From the NCBI RefSeq assembly GCF_018638295.1, contig NZ_JABTTS010000012.1:1-64000 (forward strand): DNA of 64,000 nucleotides. The letters run 5' to 3'. Shown here piece by piece: positions 1 through 10,898 of this stretch (the stretch's first letter is position 1; every line of letters begins with the position of its first letter). The DNA is from Streptomyces sp. CHD11. Its GTDB lineage: Bacteria; Actinomycetota; Actinomycetes; Streptomycetales; Streptomycetaceae. A model generated the notes under the pieces. That model worked only from the letters and a program-made list of their open reading frames with translations. It was not told where the DNA came from and made no database searches. The translations under genes and the position numbers were made by a program.

Positions 1-78
1 GCCCGGTACCTCGTCCCGGCCCGGCGGCCCGGTACCTCGTCCCGGCCCGGCGGCCCGGTACCTCGTCCCGGCCCGGCA
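1..78. repeat. 26-bp tandem repeat, three copies
   Basis: Three perfect or near-perfect copies of a 26-bp GC-rich unit lie head to tail at 1-26, 27-52 and 53-78. The unit begins GCCCGGTACC. A partial fourth copy (GCCCGGT) starts at 79. The array touches the window edge, so its full copy number is unknown. It lies downstream of the minus-strand Fe-S gene and its terminator, and no gene is visible in it. Confidence 0.9.
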
Positions 79-204
79 GCCCGGTCCACCGGGCCTCCCC
101 CGGCAGCCGACCCGCTCGGTGTGAGGCGGTGCGTGGCTTGTGCGGCCCGCCCCGGCCCGGGGCGGGCGGCCAGGGCGGGCGGTGCCGTCGTGCGGGCGGG
201 AGTA

Positions 205-244
205 CGCCGAAGGGGGCCGTCCTCGCGGACGGCCCCCTTCGGCG
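205..244 (-). terminator. Intrinsic terminator of the Fe-S oxidoreductase gene
   Basis: A perfect 18-bp stem (205-222 with 227-244) closes on a TCGC tetraloop. It sits 18 bp beyond the stop codon of the minus-strand gene ending at 263. There is no clear U-tract, which is common in high-GC actinobacteria. Confidence 0.85.
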
Positions 245-262
245 ATGCGGCGCGGTGCCGGG

Positions 263-2572
263 CTACTTCACCGGCTCCGGCTCCGGAGCGGGCTCGCTCT
301 CCTCCTCACCGGCCGGGTCGACCGGCGGCGTCTTGACGGACTCCAGCAGCAGCTGGGCGACGTCGACGACCTGGATGGACTCCTTGGCGGCACCGCCCGC
401 GGCGGAGCCGCTTTCAGCCGCAGCCTTCTTGCCGTTGACCGAGTCGGTCAGCATGACCAGGCAGAACGGGCAGGCGGTGGAGATGATGTCCGGGTTCAGG
501 GCGAGGGCCTCGTCGACGCGCTCGTTGTTGACGCGCTTGCCGATCCGCTCCTCCATCCACATCCGGGCGCCGCCCGCGCCGCAGCAGAAGCCGCGCTCCT
601 TGTGGCGGTGCATCTCCTCGTTGCGCAGGCCCGGGACCTTGCCGATGATCTCGCGCGGCGGCGTGTAGATCTTGTTGTGGCGGCCCAGGTAGCACGGGTC
701 GTGGTACGTGATGAGGCCCTCGACCGGGGTGACCGGGATGAGCTTGCCCTCGTCCACCAGGTGCTGGAGCAGCTGGGTGTGGTGGATGACCTCGTAGTCG
801 CCGCCGAGCTGCGGGTACTCGTTGCCGAGGGTGTTGAGGCAGTGCGGGCAGGTGGCGACGATCTTCTTCGCCGACCGGGGCTTCCTGGACTCCTCGGTGA
901 AGTTGCCCTCGTCGTCCATCTCCTCGCCGAAGGCCATGTTCAGCGCGGAGACGTTCTCCATGCCGAGCTCCTGGAACAGGGGCTCGTTGCCGAGGCGCCG
1001 CGCGGAGTCACCGGTGCACTTCTCGTCGCCGCCCATGATCGCGAACTTGACGCCCGCGATGTGCAGCAGCTCCGCGAAGGCCTTGGTGGTCTTCTTGGCG
1101 CGGTCCTCCAGGGCACCGGCGCAGCCGACCCAGTACAGGTACTCGACCTCGGAGAGGTCCTCGATGTCCTTGCCGACGACCGGGACCTCGAAGTCGACCT
1201 CCTTGAGCCACTCCAGGCGCTGCTTCTTCGCCAGGCCCCAGGGGTTGCCCTTCTTCTCCAGGTTCTTGAGCATCGTGCCCGCCTCGGACGGGAACGCGGA
1301 CTCGATCATCACCTGGTAGCGGCGCATGTCGACGATGTGGTCGACGTGCTCGATGTCCACCGGGCACTGCTCGACGCAGGCGCCGCAGGTGGTGCAGGAC
1401 CACAGGACGTCGGGGTCGATGACGCCGTTCTCCTCGGCGGTGCCGATCAGCGGGCGCTCGGCCTCGGCGAGGGCGGCGGCGGGCACGCCGGCCAGCTGCT
1501 CCTCGGACGCCTTCTCCTCGCCCTCCATGGTCTTGCCGCCGCCGGCCAGCAGGTAGGGGGCCTTGGCGTGCGCGTGGTCGCGCAGGGACATGATCAGGAG
1601 CTTGGGGGAGAGCGGCTTGCCGGTGTTCCAGGCGGGGCACTGCGACTGGCAGCGGCCGCACTCGGTGCAGGTGGAGAAGTCCAGCAGGCCCTTCCAGGAG
1701 AACTGCTCGACCTGGGAGACGCCGAAGACGTCGTCGTCGCCGGGGTCGGTGAAGTCGATCGGCTTGCCGCCGCTCGTCATCGCGGGGAGCGCGCCCAGGG
1801 CGGTCCCGCCGTCGGCCTCGCGCTTGAACCAGATGTTCGGGAAGGCGAGGAAGCGGTGCCAGGCCACACCCATGTTGAGGGTGAGCGAGACGACGATCAT
1901 CCAGACGAACGAGGTCCCGATCTTGACCATGGCGGTCAGGTAGACCAGGTTCTGCAGCGTTCCGACCGACAGCCCGTCGAAGGCGAGGACCAGCGGGTAC
2001 GAGGCGAAGTACGCGGGCTCGTAGGCGTCCACGTGGTGCAGGGCGCCCTCCAGGCCGCGCAGCACGTAGATGGCCAGGCCGATGGTGAGGATGACGGCCT
2101 CGACGAAGTACGCCTGGCCGGACTTGGAGCCGGTGAAGCGGGACTTGCGGCCCGGACGGGTCGGCAGGCTGAGCAGCCGGATGACGATGAGGACGGCGAT
2201 GCCGAGCACGGTCATCACGCCGATGAACTCGATGTACATCTCGAACGGCAGGAAGCCGCCGATGACCGGCAGTACCCAGTCGGCCTGGAAGAGCTGGCCG
2301 AAGGCCTGGGCGAGGGTCGGCGGCAGCGTCAGGAAGCCGACGGCGACGAACCAGTGGGCGATGCCGACGATGCCCCACCGGTTCATGCGGGTGTGCCCGA
2401 GGAACTCCTTCACCAGGGTCACACTGCGCTGGTAGGGGTTGTCGGTCCGGGTGCCTGCCGGGACCGGCTGGCCCAGCTTGAAGTACCGGACGAACTGGCC
2501 GATCGCGCGTGCGAGCAGCGCGACGCCGACCACGGTCAGAACCAGCGACACGATGATCGCGGCGAGTTGCAT
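263..2572 (-). CDS. Membrane (Fe-S)-binding oxidoreductase, HdrD/GlpC-like
   Basis: This 769-residue protein has several N-terminal hydrophobic helices (roughly residues 1-270) that resemble the NarI/DsrM-type membrane domain. Two 4Fe-4S motifs follow: CTECGRCQSQCP near residue 300 and CTTCGACVEQCP near residue 390. Two CCG-type cysteine domains complete it, with CPHC near 574, FCCGAGG near 657 and CPFC near 696. Such proteins pass electrons between a membrane carrier and a soluble thiol/disulfide or flavoprotein partner; the partner is not evident here. The ATG start has a GGGGCTCC-type purine-rich leader on its strand. The gene is monocistronic, with a strong terminator behind it. The exact substrate is unknown. 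Confidence 0.85.
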   Translation of the reverse strand: MQLAAIIVSLVLTVVGVALLARAIGQFVRYFKLGQPVPAGTRTDNPYQRSVTLVKEFLGHTRMNRWGIVGIAHWFVAVGFLTLPPTLAQAFGQLFQADWVLPVIGGFLPFEMYIEFIGVMTVLGIAVLIVIRLLSLPTRPGRKSRFTGSKSGQAYFVEAVILTIGLAIYVLRGLEGALHHVDAYEPAYFASYPLVLAFDGLSVGTLQNLVYLTAMVKIGTSFVWMIVVSLTLNMGVAWHRFLAFPNIWFKREADGGTALGALPAMTSGGKPIDFTDPGDDDVFGVSQVEQFSWKGLLDFSTCTECGRCQSQCPAWNTGKPLSPKLLIMSLRDHAHAKAPYLLAGGGKTMEGEEKASEEQLAGVPAAALAEAERPLIGTAEENGVIDPDVLWSCTTCGACVEQCPVDIEHVDHIVDMRRYQVMIESAFPSEAGTMLKNLEKKGNPWGLAKKQRLEWLKEVDFEVPVVGKDIEDLSEVEYLYWVGCAGALEDRAKKTTKAFAELLHIAGVKFAIMGGDEKCTGDSARRLGNEPLFQELGMENVSALNMAFGEEMDDEGNFTEESRKPRSAKKIVATCPHCLNTLGNEYPQLGGDYEVIHHTQLLQHLVDEGKLIPVTPVEGLITYHDPCYLGRHNKIYTPPREIIGKVPGLRNEEMHRHKERGFCCGAGGARMWMEERIGKRVNNERVDEALALNPDIISTACPFCLVMLTDSVNGKKAAAESGSAAGGAAKESIQVVDVAQLLLESVKTPPVDPAGEEESEPAPEPEPVK

Positions 2573-2841
2573 GGGGGCTCCTCGGGCCTGCGAGGGGTTT
2601 CGAGAGGGATGTCCGGGTCTCCCCGGGGTTCCCGTACGGCTTCCCCGGGATTACTAAGCGGTAACTTATGCAGTCCGTCTGAGACTACCCCGATCCCCGG
2701 CCGCACTGTAGCCGGGCACGGGGTGATCTGAATCGCTGAGGGTTGCCTACGGAGACGGGCTCCGGAGCCGTCCCGGATGGCGTCCGGGATCCGATCGTGT
2801 TATTCACGCTAAATCGGTCGATACGCCCCTAACTTATATCC

Positions 2842-3879
2842 GTGCTCTCTGGGATCGCCGCCGCCGCCACCGCCCTGCTGCTGTCCGCCCTTCTCACGGC
2901 GCTGCTGCGGGTCCCCGCCCTGCGCCTGGGAATCCTGGACCGCAGGCGGCGTCGCCCGGTGCCGCTGTCCGGGGGAGTGGCCGTGGCGCTGGTCACCGGA
3001 CTGGTCGCGGTCGCCGGGGAGCGGGCCGGAGTCGCGCCGCTCGGCGGCGGGGTCGCCCGGCTGCTGGCCGCCGCCGCGTGCGTGGGCGTGCTGGGGCTGG
3101 CCGTCGACGTCTGGCGGCTGCGGTGGTGGGTGCCGCTCGCCGGTACGGCGGTGGCGGCGGCGTGGGTCGTGCCGTACGGGGAGACCGGGGCGGTGACCGG
3201 GATGCTCGCGGCGGGGTGGATCGTGGCGGTCACCGCCGCCTTCCGGGGGCTGAACCACGCCGACGGGCTGGCCGGCGCCGTGGGGACGGTGACCGCGTTC
3301 GGTGTGGCGGCCTGCGCGGCGGCCGAGCTGATGGACGGGATCGCGGTGCTGCTGAGCGTGCTGGCCGCCGCGCTCGCCGGGTTCCTGCTGCACAACTGGC
3401 ATCCCGCGCGGGCGGCGCTCGGGGCGGGCGGGTCGCTGTTCACCGGGTTCGTGCTGGCCTCGGCGGCGGTCTTCGTGCGGGCCGGGCAGGACGCCGGGGC
3501 CGGAGCCGGGGTGCTGTTCGCGCTCACCGCCGTGGTGTGCGCGGACGCCGTCCTGGTGGTGCTCGCGCGGCGGCTGGCCCGGTGGCCCCTGACGCGCGGC
3601 CGGCCGGACCACCTCGGGCACCGGCTGCGCCGGCTGGGCCTCGCTCCCCGCGCGGTGGCCGTCCTGCCCGGTGTGGCCGCGCTGGGCGGGGTACTGGTGG
3701 GGGTGGCCGTGCACACCGGGCGGATGTCCGGGGGCGCGCTGTGGTGGGTGGCGGCGGCCGCCGCCGTGGTCGTCCTGGCGCTCGTACGCCTTCCCGTCAC
3801 CCCCGCGTTCCGGGCCCGTCAGCGATCTTCCAGTGTGTCGACGCAGGTCAGGGAGCAGTTGCGTGTAAGGAACGGATAA
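2842..3879 (+). CDS. WecA/MraY-like glycosyltransferase-4 membrane protein, active site degenerate
   Basis: This 345-residue polytopic membrane protein resembles the polyprenyl-phosphate HexNAc-1-phosphate transferases (WecA/TagO/MraY family), which attach a phospho-sugar to a lipid carrier. The family frame is visible: an early Asp with a basic run and PLSGG, NHADGLAG near residue 138, and a late HLGHRL histidine segment. However, the paired aspartates usually seen after the third helix are reduced to AVDVW near residue 87. The conserved GDxGS loop reads GAGGS near residue 195, so its aspartate is missing. The GTG start may be leaderless: a TAACTT hexamer lies at 2830-2835. It ends only a few bases before the dnaK control region. 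It may be an inactive paralogue; that is inference. Confidence 0.7.
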   Translation: MLSGIAAAATALLLSALLTALLRVPALRLGILDRRRRRPVPLSGGVAVALVTGLVAVAGERAGVAPLGGGVARLLAAAACVGVLGLAVDVWRLRWWVPLAGTAVAAAWVVPYGETGAVTGMLAAGWIVAVTAAFRGLNHADGLAGAVGTVTAFGVAACAAAELMDGIAVLLSVLAAALAGFLLHNWHPARAALGAGGSLFTGFVLASAAVFVRAGQDAGAGAGVLFALTAVVCADAVLVVLARRLARWPLTRGRPDHLGHRLRRLGLAPRAVAVLPGVAALGGVLVGVAVHTGRMSGGALWWVAAAAAVVVLALVRLPVTPAFRARQRSSSVSTQVREQLRVRNG

Positions 3880-6497
<2,618 letters not shown>

Positions 6498-6533
6498 CGC
6501 GGCAGCTGACGCAGGGAAGGAGGGACGTCGGGG

Positions 6534-7718
6534 ATGAGCACCAAGGACTTCATCGAGAAGGACTTCTACAAGGTCCTCGGCGTCCCCAAGGACGCCACCG
6601 AGGCCGAGATCAAGAAGGCGTACCGGAAGCTCGCGCGCGAGTTCCACCCGGACGCCAACAAGGGCAACACCAAGGCGGAGGAGCGGTTCAAGGAGATCTC
6701 CGAGGCGAACGACATCCTCGGCGACCCCAAGAAGCGCAAGGAGTACGACGAGGCGCGCGCGCTCTTCGGCAACGGCGGCTTCCGGCCGGGGCCGGGCGCG
6801 GGCGGCGGCGGTTCCTTCAACTTCGACCTCGGTGACCTCTTCGGGGGACAGCCCGGCGGCAGCGGCCAGCCGGCCGGCGGCTTCGGCGGCGGCCTGGGTG
6901 ACGTCTTCGGGGGCCTGTTCAACCGCGGCGGCACAGGGACCACGCGGACCCAGCCGCGACGCGGCCAGGACATCGAGTCCGAGGTGACGCTCAGCTTCAC
7001 CGAGGCGATCGAGGGTGCGACGGTCCCGCTGCGGATGTCGTCACAGGCGGCCTGCAAGGCGTGTTCGGGCACCGGCGACAAGAACGGCACGCCGCGCGTG
7101 TGCCCGACCTGCGTCGGCACCGGACAGGTCGCGCGGGGCTCCGGCGGCGGCTTCTCGCTCACCGACCCGTGCCCCGACTGCAAGGGCCGCGGCCTGATCG
7201 CGGAGGAGCCCTGCGAGATCTGCAAGGGCAGCGGCCGTGCCAAGTCCTCGCGGACGATGCAGGTGCGTATCCCCGCGGGCGTCAGTGACGGGCAGCGGAT
7301 CCGGCTGCGCGGCAAGGGCGCTCCGGGGGAACGCGGCGGACCGGCCGGCGACCTGTATGTCGTCGTGCATGTCGGCGCGCATCCGGTGTTCGGACGCAAG
7401 GACGACAACCTCACCGTCACCGTCCCGGTGACGTACGCCGAGGCGGCGCTCGGCGGCGAGGTGCGGGTCCCGACGCTGGGCGGTGCGCCGGTCACCCTGA
7501 AGCTCCCGCCGGGTACGCCCAACGGGCGCACCATGCGGGCGCGGGGCAAGGGCGCGGTCCGCAAGGACGGCACCCGCGGGGATCTGCTGGTCACCGTCGA
7601 GGTGAGTGTTCCGGCGGATCTGTCGGGGAAGGCTCGTGAAGCGCTGGAGGCGTATCGCGAGGCGACCGCGGACGAGGATCCGCGGGCGGAGCTGTTCCAG
7701 GCCGCGAAGGGAGCTTGA
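6534..7718 (+). CDS. dnaJ: Chaperone DnaJ (Hsp40), HspR-operon copy
   Basis: DnaJ delivers substrates to DnaK and stimulates its ATPase. The 394-residue protein has an N-terminal J domain with HPD at residues 38-40, then a glycine/phenylalanine-rich linker. Four CxxCxGxG-type zinc motifs follow between about residues 173 and 235 (CKACSGTG, CPTCVGTG, CPDCKGRG, CEICKGSG). The C-terminal substrate-binding domains are complete. It is preceded by AAGGAGGG and lies 36 bp after grpE in the same operon. Streptomyces usually carry a second dnaJ next to hrcA elsewhere; this is the dnaK-linked one. Confidence 0.96.
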   Translation: MSTKDFIEKDFYKVLGVPKDATEAEIKKAYRKLAREFHPDANKGNTKAEERFKEISEANDILGDPKKRKEYDEARALFGNGGFRPGPGAGGGGSFNFDLGDLFGGQPGGSGQPAGGFGGGLGDVFGGLFNRGGTGTTRTQPRRGQDIESEVTLSFTEAIEGATVPLRMSSQAACKACSGTGDKNGTPRVCPTCVGTGQVARGSGGGFSLTDPCPDCKGRGLIAEEPCEICKGSGRAKSSRTMQVRIPAGVSDGQRIRLRGKGAPGERGGPAGDLYVVVHVGAHPVFGRKDDNLTVTVPVTYAEAALGGEVRVPTLGGAPVTLKLPPGTPNGRTMRARGKGAVRKDGTRGDLLVTVEVSVPADLSGKAREALEAYREATADEDPRAELFQAAKGA

Positions 7719-8174
7719 TTGCAGATGGACGGCCGTCGACGCAACCCGTACGAACTGACCCAGGACACCCCGGTCTATGTCATTTCGGTGGCGGCCCAGC
7801 TCTCCGGCCTGCACCCGCAGACCCTGCGTCAGTACGACCGGCTGGGGCTCGTGTCGCCGGACCGTACGGCCGGCCGGGGACGGCGCTACTCGGCCCGTGA
7901 CATCGAGTTGCTCCGTCAGGTGCAGCAGCTGTCCCAGACCGAGGGCATCAACCTGGCCGGAATCAAGCGCATCATCGAGCTGGAGAACCAGGTAGCCGCT
8001 CTCCAGGCCCGGGTGGTGGAGCTGGAGGACGCGCTCGACGGAGCGGCGACGGCGATGCGTCAGCGCGAGGCCGCGGTGCACGCCTCGTACCGCCGCGATC
8101 TGGTGCCGTACCAGGAGGTGCAGCAGACCAGCGCGCTGGTGGTGTGGCGGCCGAAGCGGCAGCAGTCCGACTGA
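7719..8174 (+). CDS. hspR: Heat-shock repressor HspR (MerR family)
   Basis: HspR is the autoregulatory repressor of the dnaK operon and clpB. It binds HAIR sites, with DnaK as co-repressor in Streptomyces. The product has a MerR-type helix-turn-helix near residues 20-90 (GLHPQTLRQYDRLGLV, followed by RRYSARDI) and a C-terminal coiled-coil around ELENQVAALQARV. The frame opens at TTG 7719, directly after the dnaJ stop, giving 151 residues. An in-frame ATG at 7725 would give 149. AAGGGAG at 7707-7713 could serve either, so the start is uncertain by two codons. It is the last gene of the operon and is followed by a strong terminator. Confidence 0.95.
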   Translation: MQMDGRRRNPYELTQDTPVYVISVAAQLSGLHPQTLRQYDRLGLVSPDRTAGRGRRYSARDIELLRQVQQLSQTEGINLAGIKRIIELENQVAALQARVVELEDALDGAATAMRQREAAVHASYRRDLVPYQEVQQTSALVVWRPKRQQSD

Positions 8175-8197
8175 AGCACAGGTCAAGTGGGGTAAGA

Positions 8198-8225
8198 GGC
8201 CCGGGGGGTCGCCAACCCCCGGGCC
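8198..8225 (+). terminator. Intrinsic terminator of the dnaK operon
   Basis: A perfect 10-bp stem, GGCCCGGGGG with CCCCCGGGCC, closes on an 8-nt loop. It is followed by the pyrimidine-rich CCTTCTCTT and begins 24 bp after the hspR stop codon. Confidence 0.85.
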
Positions 8226-8448
8226 CCTTCTCTTATGCTCGAACACGTCTGTGATTATGGTATGGCTGCGTGTCCAGATGATCCTCGCCGGGTTTTCGCA
8301 GGTCTTCCACGAGTTCAGCGCACCGTGCTGTGTCCATCTCGTTAAGTGGCTGACCTTGACTCCGATGGGGGCTGAAGCGTTGTCTTTTCAGACACATGGG
8401 CCGCAAAGCTGAGCCCACGTCCAAAACGCACCTGAAGTGAGCCCTCGC

Positions 8449-9555
8449 ATGCGTCGTATCGCCATATCCGTGGCCGTCACCTCGATGTCCGTCATGCTCG
8501 CCGGCTGCGGAGTGCTCAACGCGACCGACACCAGTGACGACGCCAGCCCTGCCAAGGGGGACGACATCACCGTCGGCCTGCTCCTGCCGGAGAAGGCGAA
8601 CACCCGGTACGAGCAGTTCGACTACCCCTTCTTCAAGGACAAGGTGGAGTCCCTCACCAACAACAAGGGTGAGGTCGAGTACGCCAACGCCGAGGCGGAC
8701 GCCGACAGGCAGGCCAGCCAGATGCAGCGGATGATCGACGACGAGGTCGACGTGATCGTGCTGGACGCGGTCGACTCGAAGGCCATCGCGCCGAGCGTGC
8801 AGAAGGCCAAGGACGCGGCCATCCCGGTCATCGCCTACGACCGGCTGGCCGAGGGTCCGATCGACGCGTACATCTCCTTCGACAACGGGCTGGTCGGCGA
8901 GGTGCAGGCCCGTACCCTGCTGGAGTCGTTCGGCGGGGACGTCAGCATCACCGACAAGATCGTGATGATGAACGGCTCGTCGACCGACCCCAACGCCAAG
9001 CAGTTCAAGGCGGCCGCGCTCTCCGAGCTCAAGGGCAAGGTGACGATCGCCAAGTCCTTCGACACCAAGGACTGGAAGCCGGAGAACGCCGAGGCCAACA
9101 TGACCGAGGCGATCAACGCGATCGGCGCGGACGACATCGCCGCGGTCTACTCCGCGAACGACGGCATGGCGGGCGGCATCGTCAAGGCGCTGCGGGCGGC
9201 CGGCGTGACCGATCTGCCCCCGATCACCGGCCAGGACGCCGAACTCGCGGCCGTGCAGCGGATCGTCACCGGCGAGCAGTACATGAGCGTGTACAAGTCC
9301 TACCCGGAGGAGGCGGAGAACGCCGCGGAGATGGCGGTGGCCCGGGTCCAGGGCCGGGACATCCAGTTCGACGCGCTGACCCGCGACCGGGTGGACAGCC
9401 CCACCCACCAGGACATCCCGGCGCAGCTTGTGCCCGTGGTCGCCCTGACGAAGGACAACATCGAGGACACCGTCCTCGCCGACGAGTTCTTCCAGGTGTC
9501 CGACATCTGCACCGCGGAGTTCAAGGAAGCCTGCGCGGCGATCAAGCTGAAGTAG
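8449..9555 (+). CDS. Sugar ABC transporter substrate-binding lipoprotein, XylF-like
   Basis: This 368-residue exported solute-binding protein belongs to the periplasmic-binding-protein family that includes xylose-binding XylF. The N-terminus is a lipoprotein signal with lipobox MLAGC and acylated Cys at residue 20. Characteristic segments are VGLLLPEKANTRYEQFD, DADRQASQMQRMI, IPVIAYDRL, YISFDNGLVGE and ITGQDAELAAVQRI. I chose ATG 8449 because GAAGTGAG stands 8 bp upstream and the signal peptide then has normal length. A GTG at 8437 adds four residues. No permease or ATPase gene is adjacent, so its transporter must be encoded elsewhere. The sugar is inferred from family resemblance only. Confidence 0.85.
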   Translation: MRRIAISVAVTSMSVMLAGCGVLNATDTSDDASPAKGDDITVGLLLPEKANTRYEQFDYPFFKDKVESLTNNKGEVEYANAEADADRQASQMQRMIDDEVDVIVLDAVDSKAIAPSVQKAKDAAIPVIAYDRLAEGPIDAYISFDNGLVGEVQARTLLESFGGDVSITDKIVMMNGSSTDPNAKQFKAAALSELKGKVTIAKSFDTKDWKPENAEANMTEAINAIGADDIAAVYSANDGMAGGIVKALRAAGVTDLPPITGQDAELAAVQRIVTGEQYMSVYKSYPEEAENAAEMAVARVQGRDIQFDALTRDRVDSPTHQDIPAQLVPVVALTKDNIEDTVLADEFFQVSDICTAEFKEACAAIKLK

Positions 9556-9712
9556 CCTCCGTCCGCGGGCCGGAGCCGCCCCGCGTCGGCAGGCGGCGGC
9601 CCGTCGGTATCCGGCCACCCGCCGGCGCCGGTCCCGGGGTGTGTTGCACAGCCGGTTCCGGCCGCGCATAGTTGCGCTGCGGAAAGTGGCTGAACCGGGG
9701 GTGGGATGGGCG

Positions 9713-10744
9713 ATGGCCGGGCACGGGACGGACGGGCATCCACACGGTGCTGACCGACTGTGCGAGGCCGGGGATCGCGTGTATTCCCGGGCCGTACGGC
9801 GCGGACGGCTGCCGCGCCGGGACGCGGAACCGGTGCCCTGTCTGCTGGAACTGGCTCTGCTGCACCCGGATCCCGACGACATGGACTGGCTGGTGCCGAC
9901 CGCCCCGCAGGAGGTCATGACGCGGCTGCTGCGCGGGATGTACGACGAGGTGAGCGAGAGCCAGCGCCGGGTGGGCTCGGCCGTGTCGGCCTTCGAGTGG
10001 TACGCCGCCCTGGGGGGCCGGCTGACCGCGTCACGGTCCGCGGCGGAGGGCCCGGCGATCCGGGTGCTGGACGGACTGGGGCGTATTCAGGCCGCGATGG
10101 ACGAGGCGACCCAGGCCTGCACCACCGAGGTGCTGACCGTCCAGCCCGGCGGTATCCGGCGCGAGGCGGAGCTGTCGGAGGGCCTGCACCGGGCGACGGC
10201 GCTGCGCGGCCGGGGCGTGCGGATGCGGGACCTGTACACGCATGTCGCCCGGCACGGGCACGGGCTGCTGTCCTATCTGGAGCTGATGGGCGACGCGGTG
10301 CAGGCGCGCACGCTGGACGAGGTGATCGAGCGGCTGATCCTGTTCGACCGCACGGTCGCCTTCATCCCCGCCAACTCCGAGCGGACCATGGCGCTGGAGC
10401 TGCGCCACCCGGCGCTGGTGGAGTATCTGGGCACGGTCTTCGAGCGGCTGTGGCGGCTCGCCATCCCGCTGACCGTCCCGCTGCCCGACACCGGCATCGA
10501 GGGCATCTCGCACCGCGAGCAGTCCATCGCCGCGCTGCTGGCGGAGGGCCATCAGGACGCGGTGATCGCGGAACGGCTGGGCATCAGCGTCCGTACCTGC
10601 CGGGCGCACATCGCCCGTCTGTCGGAGACGCTGGGCGCGGCGAGCCGTACCCAGCTGGGGGTGCGGATCGCCCAGGCGGGCCTGGACGGATCCCGGGCGG
10701 GGTCGGTCACTCCGCCCGGTCGAGGATCCCCGAGCGCGCGATGA
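9713..10744 (+). CDS. LuxR-type HTH regulator with TrmB-like sensor region, copy A
   Basis: This 343-residue protein has a C-terminal LuxR-type helix-turn-helix (about residues 265-330: SHREQSIAALLAEGH, ISVRTCRAHIARLSE). The central region resembles TrmB-like effector domains (VLDGLGRIQAAMDEAT, TEVLTVQPGG). It is a paralogue of the minus-strand gene at 10899-11885, and the two align over their whole length, including ELALLHPDPDD near the N-terminus. The ATG at 9713 was chosen because it aligns exactly with the start of that paralogue (M-A-G-H-G-T against M-A-T-N-G-T). The last codons overlap, antisense, the relic of a third copy. The ligand is unknown. Confidence 0.8.
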   Translation: MAGHGTDGHPHGADRLCEAGDRVYSRAVRRGRLPRRDAEPVPCLLELALLHPDPDDMDWLVPTAPQEVMTRLLRGMYDEVSESQRRVGSAVSAFEWYAALGGRLTASRSAAEGPAIRVLDGLGRIQAAMDEATQACTTEVLTVQPGGIRREAELSEGLHRATALRGRGVRMRDLYTHVARHGHGLLSYLELMGDAVQARTLDEVIERLILFDRTVAFIPANSERTMALELRHPALVEYLGTVFERLWRLAIPLTVPLPDTGIEGISHREQSIAALLAEGHQDAVIAERLGISVRTCRAHIARLSETLGAASRTQLGVRIAQAGLDGSRAGSVTPPGRGSPSAR

Positions 10745-10830
10745 GGAACCCGCGCCGGGTGCGGCTGCCGCTGCCCGGGGCCGCGGCGAGCCCGGCGATG
10801 TGCTCGCGGGCGGCGCGGATCCGGCCACCG
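10707..10830 (-). pseudogene. C-terminal relic of a third LuxR/TrmB-like regulator
   Basis: Read on the minus strand, the segment ending at a TGA (10707-10709) encodes AREHIAGLAAAPGSGS, then GFLIARSGIL. This is unmistakably like CRAHIAKLASALGSGS and GFLIAQSGIL in the intact gene at 10899-11885. Only the recognition helix and C-terminus remain; upstream the frame loses similarity and has no start. It overlaps the 3' end of copy A on the other strand. It looks like the leftover of a tandem duplication of the minus-strand regulator. Confidence 0.7.
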
Positions 10831-10898
10831 CGGTCGGGCAGGGCCTCCGGCCCGTCGTCACGGGCGTCCGGTGTCCTGCCCCCGGTGCGCTCCCCGGA

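Noticed and set aside
1-78. CRISPR array
   Set aside because: The three copies are directly adjacent without spacers, so this is a plain tandem repeat.
140-2731. An 863-residue plus-strand frame opposite the Fe-S gene
   Set aside because: It is the antisense shadow of the Fe-S protein, whose cysteine motifs fix the coding strand; its composition is the usual high-GC antisense pattern.
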